Positions 1 to 8,300 of a DNA stretch of 64,000 nucleotides are shown here, in pieces. The stretch comes from Allochromatium tepidum (lineage in GTDB: Bacteria; Pseudomonadota; Gammaproteobacteria; Chromatiales; Chromatiaceae). The position numbers and the translations under genes were made by a program. The DNA is taken from contig NZ_AP024563.1 in NCBI RefSeq assembly GCF_018409545.1, positions 1,070,755 through 1,134,754 on the forward strand. The letters run 5' to 3'. The notes below the pieces were generated by a model. It saw only the letters and a list, made by a program, of their open reading frames with translations, did no database searches and was not told the origin of the DNA. How positions within the stretch are numbered: position 1 is the stretch's first letter; each line of letters opens with the position of its first letter.

Positions 1-102
1 TTCTTCCCTAAACTGTGCACGATTGCAACGACCGAGGTGATCACGCTGCCGGCGACGGCCACGCTCGCCGAGGCCGCCGGCACCATGAAGCGCCATAACG
101 GC
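1..102 (+). pseudogene. CBS-domain fragment
   Basis: The frame open from base 1 reads like the beginning of a CBS domain (TTEVITLPATATLAEAAGTM), the usual first strand and helix of such a domain. At about base 100 the reading frame stops making sense and a histidine-kinase sequence begins in another frame. The rest of the CBS domain is missing, so this is the end of a broken gene whose 5' part lies outside the window. In multi-domain bacterial sensors CBS pairs often precede PAS and kinase or GGDEF modules, so a deletion inside one such gene could explain the junction. That is inference. Confidence 0.5.
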
Positions 103-640
103 CCAGGAAGCCGCCGAGCGTGCCAGTCGGGCCAAGAGTCAGTTCCTGGCCAACATGAACCATGAGATCCGCACACCCATGAACGCCGTGATCGGCCTGA
201 GCGATCTGCTCCTGGAGACGCCGCTCGACGCCAAGCAGCGCGACTATCTGGGCAAGATTCGCGATTCTTCGCGCCTGCTGCTTGGGATCATCAACGACAT
301 CCCGGACTACTCCAAGATCGAGGCCGGCAAGCTGGATCCGGCGCTCCAGTCGTTTTCCCTCGATGATCTGCTCGATCAGATGCGCACGCTCTTCGGCAAC
401 GCCGCCGATGCGCGGGGTATCGAACTCATCTTCGATCTGGCCGTTTCGTCACGCCATCGGGTCGTGGGCGATGCCTTGCGCCTGGGGCAGGTGCTGATCA
501 ACCTGCTCAGCAATGCCGTCAAGTTCACCGAGCGGGGGGCGGGTCGTGCTCTCCATTCGGCAGCTCGACACGGGAACCGCATCGGCGCGTCTGCGTTTCG
601 AGGTGCGTGACACGGGCATCGGTATCGCGCCCGAGCAGCA
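103..640 (+). pseudogene. Histidine kinase remnant (HisKA plus start of HATPase)
   Basis: From about base 103 the frame encodes a kinase linker and a HisKA phosphoacceptor helix with the H-box [14 protein letters not shown] (His near base 161-163). The N-box of the ATPase domain follows ([15 protein letters not shown]). An in-frame TGA at 86-88 shuts the frame upstream. At a run of six G (534-539) the frame shifts by one base; the correct continuation, including the G1-box DTGIGIAPEQQ, lies in the next frame. At about 640 the ATPase domain ends abruptly and GGDEF sequence begins. The kinase therefore lacks the C-terminal half of its ATP-binding domain and should be inactive. Confidence 0.75.
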
Positions 641-746
641 GGCGCGACGGGCAGTCGTTGTCGCTGCTCATGATCGATATCGACCAGTTCAAGCCCTACA
701 ACGATCACTATGGTCATGGGGGCGGGAGAGGAGCAAAAAACAGTTC

Positions 747-1058
747 TTGATTTTTTCTTCATTTTTCATCAGGATTTTTCACTGTAGATAGGTTATCTAC
801 AAGCGTGAAGGTTTCACGCTCCATGGTCAGGGTCAACGTCGAATCGCAAGGTTGTTCTCTGTTCAGGATGAACGCCGAGGCAATTTTTATGGCGCAAGCT
901 GGGTTTCGACGGCCGACACGGCCCATGTTGCCGGTGTTGACCGGCCATTCGGTTGGGACTGCTCAACCCGGACTCCAGTTGCTCGCCCACCAGGGCGCTA
1001 TCAACGGAGAGCGAATCACTTAAAAACCACCATAAGCAACTTTGTTTAGGGTTTTAGG
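747..1058 (+). mobile_element. Small insert inside the GGDEF remnant
   Basis: About 312 bp of clearly lower G+C interrupt the GGDEF pseudogene. The 8-mer AACAGTTC flanks it on both sides (739-746 and 1059-1066), as a target-site duplication would. I see no convincing terminal inverted repeats and no recognisable transposase; open frames of about 70 codons (for example 805-1023) resemble no family I know. It could be a non-autonomous element or the scar of a larger insertion that was mostly deleted. The two adjacent hairpins at 783-820 are its most striking part. Confidence 0.4.
783..820. repeat. Two adjacent perfect 8-3-8 hairpins with identical GGT loops
   Basis: Bases 783-801 form a perfect inverted repeat TGTAGATA-GGT-TATCTACA. 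Directly abutting, 802-820 form AGCGTGAA-GGT-TTCACGCT. Both have 8-bp stems and the same three-base loop but wholly different stem sequences, so architecture is shared rather than sequence. No T-run follows, which argues against ordinary terminators. They may be protein-binding palindromes, a recombination site or a folded RNA. Confidence 0.6.
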
Positions 1059-1319
1059 AACAGTTCGCGGTCGTGCTGCCCGAGACCGACGAAGCGGGTG
1101 CCGAAACGCTCGCCCGGCGTCCGCACGAAGCCGTGCGCGCGCTGGGGATCGAACATGCCTACTCGGACGCGGCGCCCCATGTCACGATCAGCGTCGGTGT
1201 CGCCACGCATTCGCCGCAGCAGCCGAAACGCGACGCCGAAGCATTGAAGCGGAGTGCCGATCGGGCGCTGTATCAGGCCAAGTCCCAGGGCCGCAATCGC
1301 ATTTCCTTCGAATGACCGA

Positions 1320-1347
1320 GCGGGACGTGCCGGAGGCCGCGTCCCGC
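1320..1347. terminator. Hairpin after the GGDEF remnant
   Basis: GCGGGACG (1320-1327) pairs perfectly with CGTCCCGC (1340-1347), five bases past the stop codon of the GGDEF remnant. There is no T-tract, so intrinsic termination is only possible. Confidence 0.3.
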
Positions 1348-1358
1348 CCGCTTCCTGC

Positions 1359-1394
1359 ATCGAGCCAAGCCGAATCGATCGGACTTGGCTCGAT
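1359..1394. terminator. Long hairpin between the pseudogene and actP
   Basis: ATCGAGCCAAG (1359-1369) and CTTGGCTCGAT (1384-1394) form a perfect 11-bp stem, and CCGA/TCGG within the loop can extend it. It sits between the plus-strand remnant and the 3' end of minus-strand actP, a natural place for a bidirectional terminator, although no strong T-run is seen. Confidence 0.45.
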
Positions 1395-1406
1395 TCGAGC
1401 CGGATC

Positions 1407-3128
1407 TCAGTGATCTACCGCACCCTCGGCACCGATGCCGGTCTCACAGCGGATGCGCTGCGCCTCGAAGGCGTGACGCTCACGCTTGGCCTGCTCGGAG
1501 TTGTCGAGCAGCGAGACGATCCAGATGCAGAAGAACGCCAGCGGCATCGAGACGATCGCCGGGTTGTTGAGTGCGATCAGCCCGACCGGCTTGCCGTCGG
1601 CATCCATATGGCCCAGCACGTCGCCCCACACCGCCTTCGACAGCACGGTGAGCGCTACGGCGCTGATCAGACCGACCAGACCGCCGACCAGGGCGCCTTT
1701 GGTGGTCATCTTGCCCCAGAAGATCGAGGCGACCAGCACCGGGAAGTTGGCGCTCGCGGCGATGGCGAAGGCCAGACCCACCATGAAGGCCACGTTCTGG
1801 CTCTCGAAGGCGATACCGAGCGCAATGGCCAGCAGACCCAGACCGAAGGTCGCGATCTTGGAGATGCGGATCTCGGTGGTCTCGTTGCTGCGACCGCGCG
1901 CGATGACGCTGGCGTAGAGGTCGTGCGAGATCGCCGAGGCGCCGGCCAGGGTCAGACCCGCGACCACCGCCAGGATGGTGGCGAAGGCCACCGCCGAGAT
2001 GAAGCCCAGGAACAGGTTGCCGCCGACGGCCTCGGCCAGACGGATGGCGACCATGTTGGTGCCGCCGTCGAGACCCTTGACGAGCTGATCCTTGATCACC
2101 GAGCCGTCGGCGGCGAGCGCCTCGGGCTTGAAGAACTCAGGATGCTGCGACAGCAGCACGATGGCGGCGAAGCCGATGATGAAGGTCAGGATGTAGAAGT
2201 AGCCGATGAAGCCGGTGGCGTAGAACACCGACTTGCGCGCTTCCTTGGCATCCGGCACGGTGAAGAAGCGCATCAGGATGTGCGGCAGACCCGCGGTACC
2301 GAACATCAGCGCCAGCCCCAGCGAGATGGCATTGACCGGATCCGTGACCAGCGAGCCGGGCGACATGATGGCGAGCGCCTTGGGATGGATCTCGACGGCC
2401 TGACGGAACATCTCCTCGGGCGAGAACCCGAAGGTCGAGAGCGCGGCCACGGCCATGAAGGTCGCACCCGAGAGCAGCAGCATCGCCTTGATGATCTGCA
2501 CCCAGGTCGTCGCGGTCATGCCGCCGAAGATGACATAGACCATCATCAGCACGCCGACCGCGATCACCGCCAGCCAGTAGTCCAGGCCGAACAGGAGCTG
2601 GATGAGCTTGCCGGCGCCGACCATCTGCGCGATCAGATAGAAGGCCACCACCACCAGCGAGGAGATGGCCGCCATGGTGCGGATCTGGGTCTGACCGAAG
2701 CGGTAGGAGCTGACGTCGGCGAAGGTGAACTTGCCGAGGTTACGGATCTGCTCGGCGATCAGGAACATGATCACCGGCCAGCCGACCAGGAAGCCGATGG
2801 AGTAGATCAGACCATCGTAGCCCGAGGCGAACACCAGGCCCGAGATACCCAGGAAGGACGCCGCCGACATATAGTCGCCGGCGATCGCCAGACCGTTCTG
2901 GAGGCCGGTGATGCCGCCGCCGGCGGTGTAGAAGTCCTTGGCCGAGCGGGTGCGCTTGGCGGCCCAGTAGGTGATGCCGAGTGTTCCGGCCACGAAGACC
3001 ATGAACATCGCGATGGCGGTGTAGTTGGTCGCCTGACGCTCGACCTCGCCGCTCACAGCGGGTCCGGCCACCAGCGCGAAGGGCGCGAGCAGGGCGAGCA
3101 GCACGCCCCAGAGATAGTAGCGCTTCAT
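1407..3128 (-). CDS. actP: Cation/acetate symporter ActP
   Basis: A 573-residue sodium:solute symporter that imports acetate and similar short monocarboxylates across the inner membrane. The protein starts [16 protein letters not shown], a hydrophobic leader typical of ActP, then shows about 13-14 membrane segments, including the [15 protein letters not shown] and [17 protein letters not shown] regions characteristic of the family. It is slightly longer than the roughly 550-residue Escherichia coli protein, with an extra loop (around KPEALAADG) between membrane segments. The ATG overlaps the yjcH stop (TAATG), so the two genes are translationally coupled. The frame is open further upstream, but that part lies inside yjcH. 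Placement divergent to citrate synthase fits a role in photoassimilation of acetate (inference). Confidence 0.93.
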   Translation of the reverse strand: MKRYYLWGVLLALLAPFALVAGPAVSGEVERQATNYTAIAMFMVFVAGTLGITYWAAKRTRSAKDFYTAGGGITGLQNGLAIAGDYMSAASFLGISGLVFASGYDGLIYSIGFLVGWPVIMFLIAEQIRNLGKFTFADVSSYRFGQTQIRTMAAISSLVVVAFYLIAQMVGAGKLIQLLFGLDYWLAVIAVGVLMMVYVIFGGMTATTWVQIIKAMLLLSGATFMAVAALSTFGFSPEEMFRQAVEIHPKALAIMSPGSLVTDPVNAISLGLALMFGTAGLPHILMRFFTVPDAKEARKSVFYATGFIGYFYILTFIIGFAAIVLLSQHPEFFKPEALAADGSVIKDQLVKGLDGGTNMVAIRLAEAVGGNLFLGFISAVAFATILAVVAGLTLAGASAISHDLYASVIARGRSNETTEIRISKIATFGLGLLAIALGIAFESQNVAFMVGLAFAIAASANFPVLVASIFWGKMTTKGALVGGLVGLISAVALTVLSKAVWGDVLGHMDADGKPVGLIALNNPAIVSMPLAFFCIWIVSLLDNSEQAKRERHAFEAQRIRCETGIGAEGAVDH

Positions 3129-3436
3129 TACTGCAGATCCTCCCGGATGGCCTTGGTCAGGGCATCGAAGCGACTGTTGGCCTTGGCGACATAGATCCCG
3201 GTCAGGACGAAGGCACTGACGATGATCCCGACGCCGATGGGCATGCCGACGGTGGTCACGGCGCCTTCGGCGATCGGCGTGCCGAGCAGCGAGGGAGCGA
3301 AGGCGATGATCAGGATGAAGCCGTAGTAGATCACCAGCATGATGACCGTCAGGTTCCAGGCGAAGCATTTACGGGAGCAGACGAGCTCCTGATAACGCGG
3401 ATGCGCCTTGATGGCATCGACCGAGTCTTGTTGCAT
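3128..3436 (-). CDS. yjcH: DUF485 membrane protein, YjcH type
   Basis: A 102-residue protein with two membrane helices (about residues 27-47 and 60-85), a short charged N-terminus and a charged C-terminus. It matches the DUF485/YjcH family, nearly always encoded immediately upstream of actP and co-transcribed with it; its exact role is unknown, presumably assisting the symporter. An AAGGA-type ribosome site lies just before the ATG. The stop codon overlaps the actP start. It heads the minus-strand acetate-uptake unit and faces the aldolase/citrate synthase genes across a 374-bp intergenic region. Confidence 0.9.
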   Translation of the reverse strand: MQQDSVDAIKAHPRYQELVCSRKCFAWNLTVIMLVIYYGFILIIAFAPSLLGTPIAEGAVTTVGMPIGVGIIVSAFVLTGIYVAKANSRFDALTKAIREDLQ

Positions 3437-3810
3437 GGGTCTTCCTTACGAATGTTGTGTGAGCGAATGGGCCGATCGAGGTCGAGAGACGGGTGATGGA
3501 CGGATGACGGCGGCACCTCGGAACGCGCCGCCGGGGCGTATCGAGGCGCGCGACCGTCCGACCCGCATCGCAGCGATACGAGCGTCTCTCGTCGATTCTT
3601 GGGATGATGTGTGAGGCGCGCCGTTTAGAGCGGCGGGATTTTGGTATTGACCGACATCGGGAGTCAATCAAAAAAACATTTAATCTATCAATATCTTTTA
3701 TGTGATCGCACTGGTCACCGGGTGAGCGCAGCGGCTATTTGCTCGAACAATGCCTTTGGGTTGACAATGGCGAATCGTTCAATAGCCAAGCGCCCGCGGA
3801 GACCGAACCC
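3437..3810. promoter_or_regulatory. Divergent intergenic region, yjcH/actP versus aldolase/citrate synthase
   Basis: This 374-bp gap separates two divergent units and must hold promoters for both. An AT-rich stretch at about 3665-3710, in contrast with the G+C-rich surroundings, is the likeliest promoter and regulator-binding area. I could not pick a convincing -35/-10 pair. Open frames crossing it look like chance. Confidence 0.4.
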
Positions 3811-4794
3811 ATGTCCGACAAAGCCCCCTGGATCACCTTCCGGCCCGAACTCAAGGTGCTCGACTGCACCGTGCGGGACGGCGGGCTGGTGAATGCCCAT
3901 CGATTCAGTGACGAGTTCGTGCGGGCCGTCTATCAGGCCTGTGTCGAGGCGGGTATCGACTACATGGAGATCGGCTACAAGAACTCGCCCAAGGTCTTCC
4001 CCAAGGAGAAGTTCGGTCCCTGGCGTCACTGCGACGAGGCCGACCTCAAGCGTGTCGTCGGCGACCACGATCCCGAGAAGACGGGTCTGAAGCTCGCCGC
4101 CATGGCCGACGCCGGCAAGAGCGACTGGGAGACCCGGATCGTGCCGGCCGCCGAGAGCCCGCTGTCGATGATCCGCGTGGCCTTCTACGCCCATCAGGTC
4201 TCGGAGGCGGTCGACATGATCCGCTACGCCGACGAGCTGGGCTACGAGACCACCGCCAATCTGATGGCCGTCTCCAACATCACCGAGGAAGAGATCGACA
4301 CCGTGCTCGAGTCGATCGCGCCGACCCCGGCCGGCACCATGGTCATCGTCGACAGCTTCGGCCACCTCTACCGCGAGCAGATCGACCGGCTCTACAAGAA
4401 GTATGCCACGGCGCTCGAAGGCACCGGCAAGGAGATCGGCATCCACGCCCACAACAATCTGCAACTGGCCTTCGCCAACACCATCGAGGCCATCATCCTC
4501 GGCTGCAACCGGGTCGATGCCACCATGTACGGCTTCGGGCGCGGCGCGGGCAACTGTCATACCGAACTGCTGCTCGGCTTCCTGCGCAATCCCAAGTTCG
4601 AGGTGCGTCCGGTGATCGAGGTGATCCAGAAATATCTCTTCCCCCTACGCCAGCAGCTCGACTGGGGACCGTCGATCCCCTACAACCTCACCGGCCAGCT
4701 CAACCAGCACCCGCGCAGTGCCATCGAGTGGCGTGAAGGGCCGACCCCGGACGACTTCCTGGGTTTCTACGACAAGCTGATCGCGGAGATGTGA
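3811..4794 (+). CDS. DRE-TIM metallolyase-like aldolase
   Basis: A 327-residue TIM-barrel protein of the HMG-CoA lyase / 4-hydroxy-2-oxovalerate aldolase superfamily. The family signature LDCTVRDGG (residues 17-25) supplies the metal-binding Asp and the catalytic Arg, and HAHNN (His212 and His214) supplies two further metal ligands. Members cleave or form C-C bonds between pyruvate-like or acyl-CoA substrates; the substrate here is not evident. I start at the ATG preceded by a CGGAG ribosome site; an upstream TTG in the same frame adds 24 unlikely residues. Only three bases separate its stop from citrate synthase, so the two are surely co-transcribed and probably functionally linked around oxaloacetate, pyruvate or acetyl-CoA. 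Could also be a homocitrate- or citramalate-type enzyme. Confidence 0.8.
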   Translation: MSDKAPWITFRPELKVLDCTVRDGGLVNAHRFSDEFVRAVYQACVEAGIDYMEIGYKNSPKVFPKEKFGPWRHCDEADLKRVVGDHDPEKTGLKLAAMADAGKSDWETRIVPAAESPLSMIRVAFYAHQVSEAVDMIRYADELGYETTANLMAVSNITEEEIDTVLESIAPTPAGTMVIVDSFGHLYREQIDRLYKKYATALEGTGKEIGIHAHNNLQLAFANTIEAIILGCNRVDATMYGFGRGAGNCHTELLLGFLRNPKFEVRPVIEVIQKYLFPLRQQLDWGPSIPYNLTGQLNQHPRSAIEWREGPTPDDFLGFYDKLIAEM

Positions 4795-4797
4795 GCC

Positions 4798-6087
4798 ATG
4801 GCCGGTGAAGCGACCCTGATCCTGGACGGCCAGGAGTATCGATTTCCCATCCGCGAGGGCACCGAGGGCGAACGTGCGATCGACATCCAGGATCTGCGCG
4901 CGCGCACCGGCCATATCACGCTCGACCCCGGCTACGGCAACACCGGCAGCTGTGAGAGCGCCATCACCTTCATCGACGGCGAGCAGGGCATCCTGCGTTA
5001 TCGCGGCATCCCGATCGAGCAGTTCGAGCAGGCGCCGAACTTCGTCGAGGTCGCCTGGCTCCTGATCTTCGGGCATCTGCCGAGCGCCGAGGAGTATCGG
5101 ATCTTCTCCGAGCGGCTCACCGCCTACGCCAACCTCGACGAGAGCATGAAGCACCACTTCGAGGGCTTCCCGCGCTCGGCGCCGCCCATGGCCATCCTCT
5201 CGGCCATGATCAATGCGCTCTCCTGCTTCCATCCGGATTTCTTCGAGCTGGAGGACAGGGACCACTTCCAGGCCGCCGCCGCCGGACTCATCAGTAAGAT
5301 CCGCACCATCGCCGCCTATGCCTACCGGCACTCGGTCGGCCGGCCCTATATCTATCCGCATCCTGGGCAGCGCTATGTGCCGAACTTCTTGCACATGATG
5401 TTCTCGCAGCCCTATGCCGAGTACGTCTGCGATCCGATCGTCAAGGATGCGCTCAACCTCATCCTGATCCTGCACGCCGATCACGAGCAGAACTGCTCGA
5501 CTTCGACGGTGCGCATGGTCGGCTCCAGTCAGGCCAATCTGTTCGCCTCCTGCGCCGCCGGCGTGTGCGCGCTCTGGGGACCGCTGCACGGCGGGGCCAA
5601 TGTCGCGGTGCTGGAGATGCTCGACCGGATCCATCGCGGCCACATCAGTCCCGAGGACTATGTGCGGCTGGCCAAGGACAAGGACAGCAAGGTCCGGCTC
5701 ATGGGCTTCGGGCATCGGGTCTACAAGAACTTCGACCCGCGCGCCAGGATGCTCGCCAATGTGGCCGAGAAGCTGCTGCCGACGCTCGGCGTCCGGGATC
5801 CGCTGCTCGACATCGCCCGCCGGCTCGAAGAGATCGCGCTCGAAGATCCCTATTTCGTCGACCGCAAGCTCTATCCCAATGTCGACTTCTACAGCGGCAT
5901 CATCCTGCGCGCCATCGGCATCCCGACCAACATGTTCACCGTCATGTTCGCCATCGGCCGGCTGCCCGGCTGGATCGCGCACTGGTGGGAGCAGGCCCAG
6001 ACCCAGGGCAACAGGATCGCCCGTCCGCGCCAGATCTATGTCGGTCCGGGCGTGACCGATCATGTGCCCAGGGAAGCACGGGTTTGA
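4798..6087 (+). CDS. gltA: Citrate synthase
   Basis: A 429-residue type II (hexameric, Gram-negative type) citrate synthase condensing oxaloacetate and acetyl-CoA to citrate, the entry step of the TCA cycle. The catalytic triad is intact: His264 (GPLHGG), His306 (GFGHRVYK) and Asp363 (NVDFYSG). The N-terminal beta domain of type II enzymes is present and length matches the roughly 427-residue E. coli enzyme. It is the second gene of an operon with the aldolase-like gene and lies opposite actP, so imported acetate, once activated to acetyl-CoA elsewhere, can enter here. Whether it is the only citrate synthase of the organism cannot be told from this window. Confidence 0.93.
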   Translation: MAGEATLILDGQEYRFPIREGTEGERAIDIQDLRARTGHITLDPGYGNTGSCESAITFIDGEQGILRYRGIPIEQFEQAPNFVEVAWLLIFGHLPSAEEYRIFSERLTAYANLDESMKHHFEGFPRSAPPMAILSAMINALSCFHPDFFELEDRDHFQAAAAGLISKIRTIAAYAYRHSVGRPYIYPHPGQRYVPNFLHMMFSQPYAEYVCDPIVKDALNLILILHADHEQNCSTSTVRMVGSSQANLFASCAAGVCALWGPLHGGANVAVLEMLDRIHRGHISPEDYVRLAKDKDSKVRLMGFGHRVYKNFDPRARMLANVAEKLLPTLGVRDPLLDIARRLEEIALEDPYFVDRKLYPNVDFYSGIILRAIGIPTNMFTVMFAIGRLPGWIAHWWEQAQTQGNRIARPRQIYVGPGVTDHVPREARV

Positions 6088-6119
6088 CGTTCGATCCTGT
6101 CTCTTGAGGAGGGCATCGC

Positions 6120-8171
6120 GTGAACAAACGGATCCAGTTCGCCATCGCCGCGCTCGTGCTCAGCCTGGGGCTGGCGATCTACGGCATCATCGTCTTCGCC
6201 GATGCCGAGAAGGGGCGCGATCTCCAGGCGTTGCAGGCCCAGATGAACCTCGTGGCCGACAGTCGCGTCGAGGCCATCGACCATTGGCTGAAGGCCCAGT
6301 ACGCCGTGCTGGAGGGACTGGCGCGTCATGAGTCGCTGCGCCGGGCCCTGACTTCGATCGGCGCGGAGCCGGGGGAGGAAGCCCACGACAGCCTGCGTGC
6401 ACTGCTCGCCGCCACGGCCGCGCGCGCGGGGTTCCTGTCCTACCAGGCCACCGGCTATCAGCCGGCCTATTCCGACACGCTCGTCGATGGCGGACTGGCC
6501 GTGCTCGACACCCAGAACGGCGTCCTGGCGGCCACGGGCGGAATGCCGCCGATCGAGACGCGCCTGGCCGATTTCCTCGCGCAAACGCCGCTCGAGGCGC
6601 GCGCCCTGCTCGACCTGCATCGCGGCGCGCACGATCGACCGGCACTGGGATTCCTGCTGCCGGTGCTGGAGCCGCCGGACGCCCGGGATGGCGCCGGTAC
6701 CGTGCTCGCGCGCATTCTGGCCCTGCGACCGGTCGATGCCGGATTCTTCGCCATGCTCAGACAGCCGGGCGTCACGGCGCGCACGGCCGAGTCCTATCTG
6801 ATCCGCCGTTCCGACAATCTGATCGAGTATCTCTCGCCGCTGCTCGACGGCAGTGAGCCGCTGGCGAAACGGCTCGCGGTCAATACCGAGTCGCTCATCG
6901 ACGTCGAGGCCCTGGAGCAACCCGGACTCTTCCATCAGGGGCGCGATTACGCCTTCAAGGACTCCTTCGCCGTGAGCCGTCCGGTTCCGGGGACCGACTG
7001 GGTGCTGGTCCACCGGATCGGTGCCGCCGAGGCGCTGGCCGCGAGCGACGCGCGGCGCATGACGCTCATCAGCGGTCTGGCCCTGCTGGTGGTGCTGATC
7101 GGCGCGGCCCTGGTGCTGGTCTGGCTCTATGCCACCTCGCGCCGGGTCGAGGAGGTCGCCGAGTGCTACCGGCTGTCCTCTGAACGCTACGAGCGTCTGT
7201 CGGGCTTCCTCGACATCCTGACCGACAGCCAGCCCAATCCCATCCTGGTCGTCGATGCGAACAACCACATCACCTATGCCAACCTGCGTCTGGCCGAACT
7301 CAGCGGCATCGCGCGCGACGAGCTGATCGGGCGCTCGCTGACCGGTGTGCTCGGGCAGGAGGCGGGCGGACGCTATGGGGCGATCAACCGGCGCGTTCTG
7401 GAGAGCGGCGAGCCACGGGTCGAGATCGAACATCTGCCCGACGAGCAGGGCGGGGAGCGGGTGTGGCGCTCGCATCACTATCCCTTCACGGCCGCGACCG
7501 ATGCCCAGGAGCCGGCCGTGCTCGTCACCATCGAGGATCTGACCGATCTGATGCGCGAGCGCGCCCGACGGGAACGCAACACCCGGCAACTGCTCGATAC
7601 CCTGGTCGGCCTGGTCGACGAGCGTGATCCCGACTCGGCCCATCAATCCAGGTATGTCGTCCGGGTCGCGCGCGCCGTCGCCGAGGATCTCGGGTTCGAT
7701 CCGTCGCAGGTCGAGACCATCGAGCAGGCCGCACGCTTGGTCAACATCGGCAAGATCCGCATCCCGCGCGCCCTGCTGGTCAAGGGCGGCGATCTGACCG
7801 ATCAGGAGTTGAAGCGGGTGCGTGAGGCACTCGACGAGGGGCCGGAGCTGCTGCGCGACATCGAGTTCGACGGTCCGGTGCTCGAGACCCTGGCGCAGAT
7901 CAACGAATGGGTCGACGGCAACGGCCGGCCGCGCGGTCTGAAGGGCGACGAGATCCTGCCCGCCGCCCAGGTGGTGGCGCTCGCCAATACCTTCGTGGCC
8001 CTGATCAGTCCGCGCGCCTTCCGCGACGCCCGGAGCTTCGACGAGGCCGAGGCCATCCTGATGCGCGAGATCGGGCGGCGCTTCGACAAGCGCTTCGTCC
8101 TGAGTCTGCTCAACTATCTCGAAAATCGTGGCGGGCGTGATGAGTGGGCGGGGATGAGCCGGAGGGTCTGA
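6120..8171 (+). CDS. Membrane sensor with PAS and degenerate HD-GYP domain
   Basis: A 683-residue inner-membrane signalling protein. Helix 1 (about 5-24) and helix 2 (about 313-337) flank a large periplasmic sensor region; a cytoplasmic PAS domain (about 366-480) and an HD-GYP-like domain (about 490-670) follow. HD-GYP enzymes hydrolyse cyclic di-GMP, but the metal ligands are replaced here: the HD pair is Val541-Asn542, HHE is INE (594-596), GYP is GRP (602-604), and the later Asp is Asn623. The fold is otherwise well conserved (GKIRIP, RGLKGDEI), so it is probably a catalytically dead binding or signalling domain. Start is GTG with a perfect AGGAGG at 6107-6112. It follows gltA closely but is likely a separate function. 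Confidence 0.85.
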   Translation: MNKRIQFAIAALVLSLGLAIYGIIVFADAEKGRDLQALQAQMNLVADSRVEAIDHWLKAQYAVLEGLARHESLRRALTSIGAEPGEEAHDSLRALLAATAARAGFLSYQATGYQPAYSDTLVDGGLAVLDTQNGVLAATGGMPPIETRLADFLAQTPLEARALLDLHRGAHDRPALGFLLPVLEPPDARDGAGTVLARILALRPVDAGFFAMLRQPGVTARTAESYLIRRSDNLIEYLSPLLDGSEPLAKRLAVNTESLIDVEALEQPGLFHQGRDYAFKDSFAVSRPVPGTDWVLVHRIGAAEALAASDARRMTLISGLALLVVLIGAALVLVWLYATSRRVEEVAECYRLSSERYERLSGFLDILTDSQPNPILVVDANNHITYANLRLAELSGIARDELIGRSLTGVLGQEAGGRYGAINRRVLESGEPRVEIEHLPDEQGGERVWRSHHYPFTAATDAQEPAVLVTIEDLTDLMRERARRERNTRQLLDTLVGLVDERDPDSAHQSRYVVRVARAVAEDLGFDPSQVETIEQAARLVNIGKIRIPRALLVKGGDLTDQELKRVREALDEGPELLRDIEFDGPVLETLAQINEWVDGNGRPRGLKGDEILPAAQVVALANTFVALISPRAFRDARSFDEAEAILMREIGRRFDKRFVLSLLNYLENRGGRDEWAGMSRRV

Positions 8172-8300
8172 CGGTTCGCGGGTGCCGGTCAGGCTGTCGT
8201 GGTGCGATGCGTGATGCGGGGGCAAGCTGGGAGCTTTCCTTTCACACGAGCGCGAAATCTGCAATGCTAGTGCGTCTCTCGTTCGCCCGATCCTGAATCC

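Larger units (their letters stand above)
641..1315 (+). pseudogene. GGDEF (diguanylate cyclase) remnant split by an insert
   Basis: Bases 641-735 encode the start of a GGDEF domain (SLLMIDIDQFKPYNDHYGHG). Bases 1057-1315 encode its C-terminal half (EQFAVVLPET, then HVTISVGVA and ADRALYQAKSQGRN) ending in a stop at 1313-1315. The segment between them, which should hold the GG[DE]EF catalytic loop, is largely missing and an unrelated AT-richer insert lies there. The domain normally makes cyclic di-GMP from two GTP; this copy cannot. It was probably the output domain of a sensor, now fused by deletion to a kinase remnant. Confidence 0.75.

Noticed and set aside
783-820. Paired hairpins as a CRISPR repeat or ordinary terminator
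   Set aside because: There is no repeat-spacer periodicity, the two stems differ, and no T-tract follows.
1254-3194. 646-codon open frame on the plus strand
   Set aside because: It is the antisense of actP in a high-G+C genome, with His/Asp/Arg/Gln-rich sequence lacking any fold or motif, and begins inside the GGDEF remnant.
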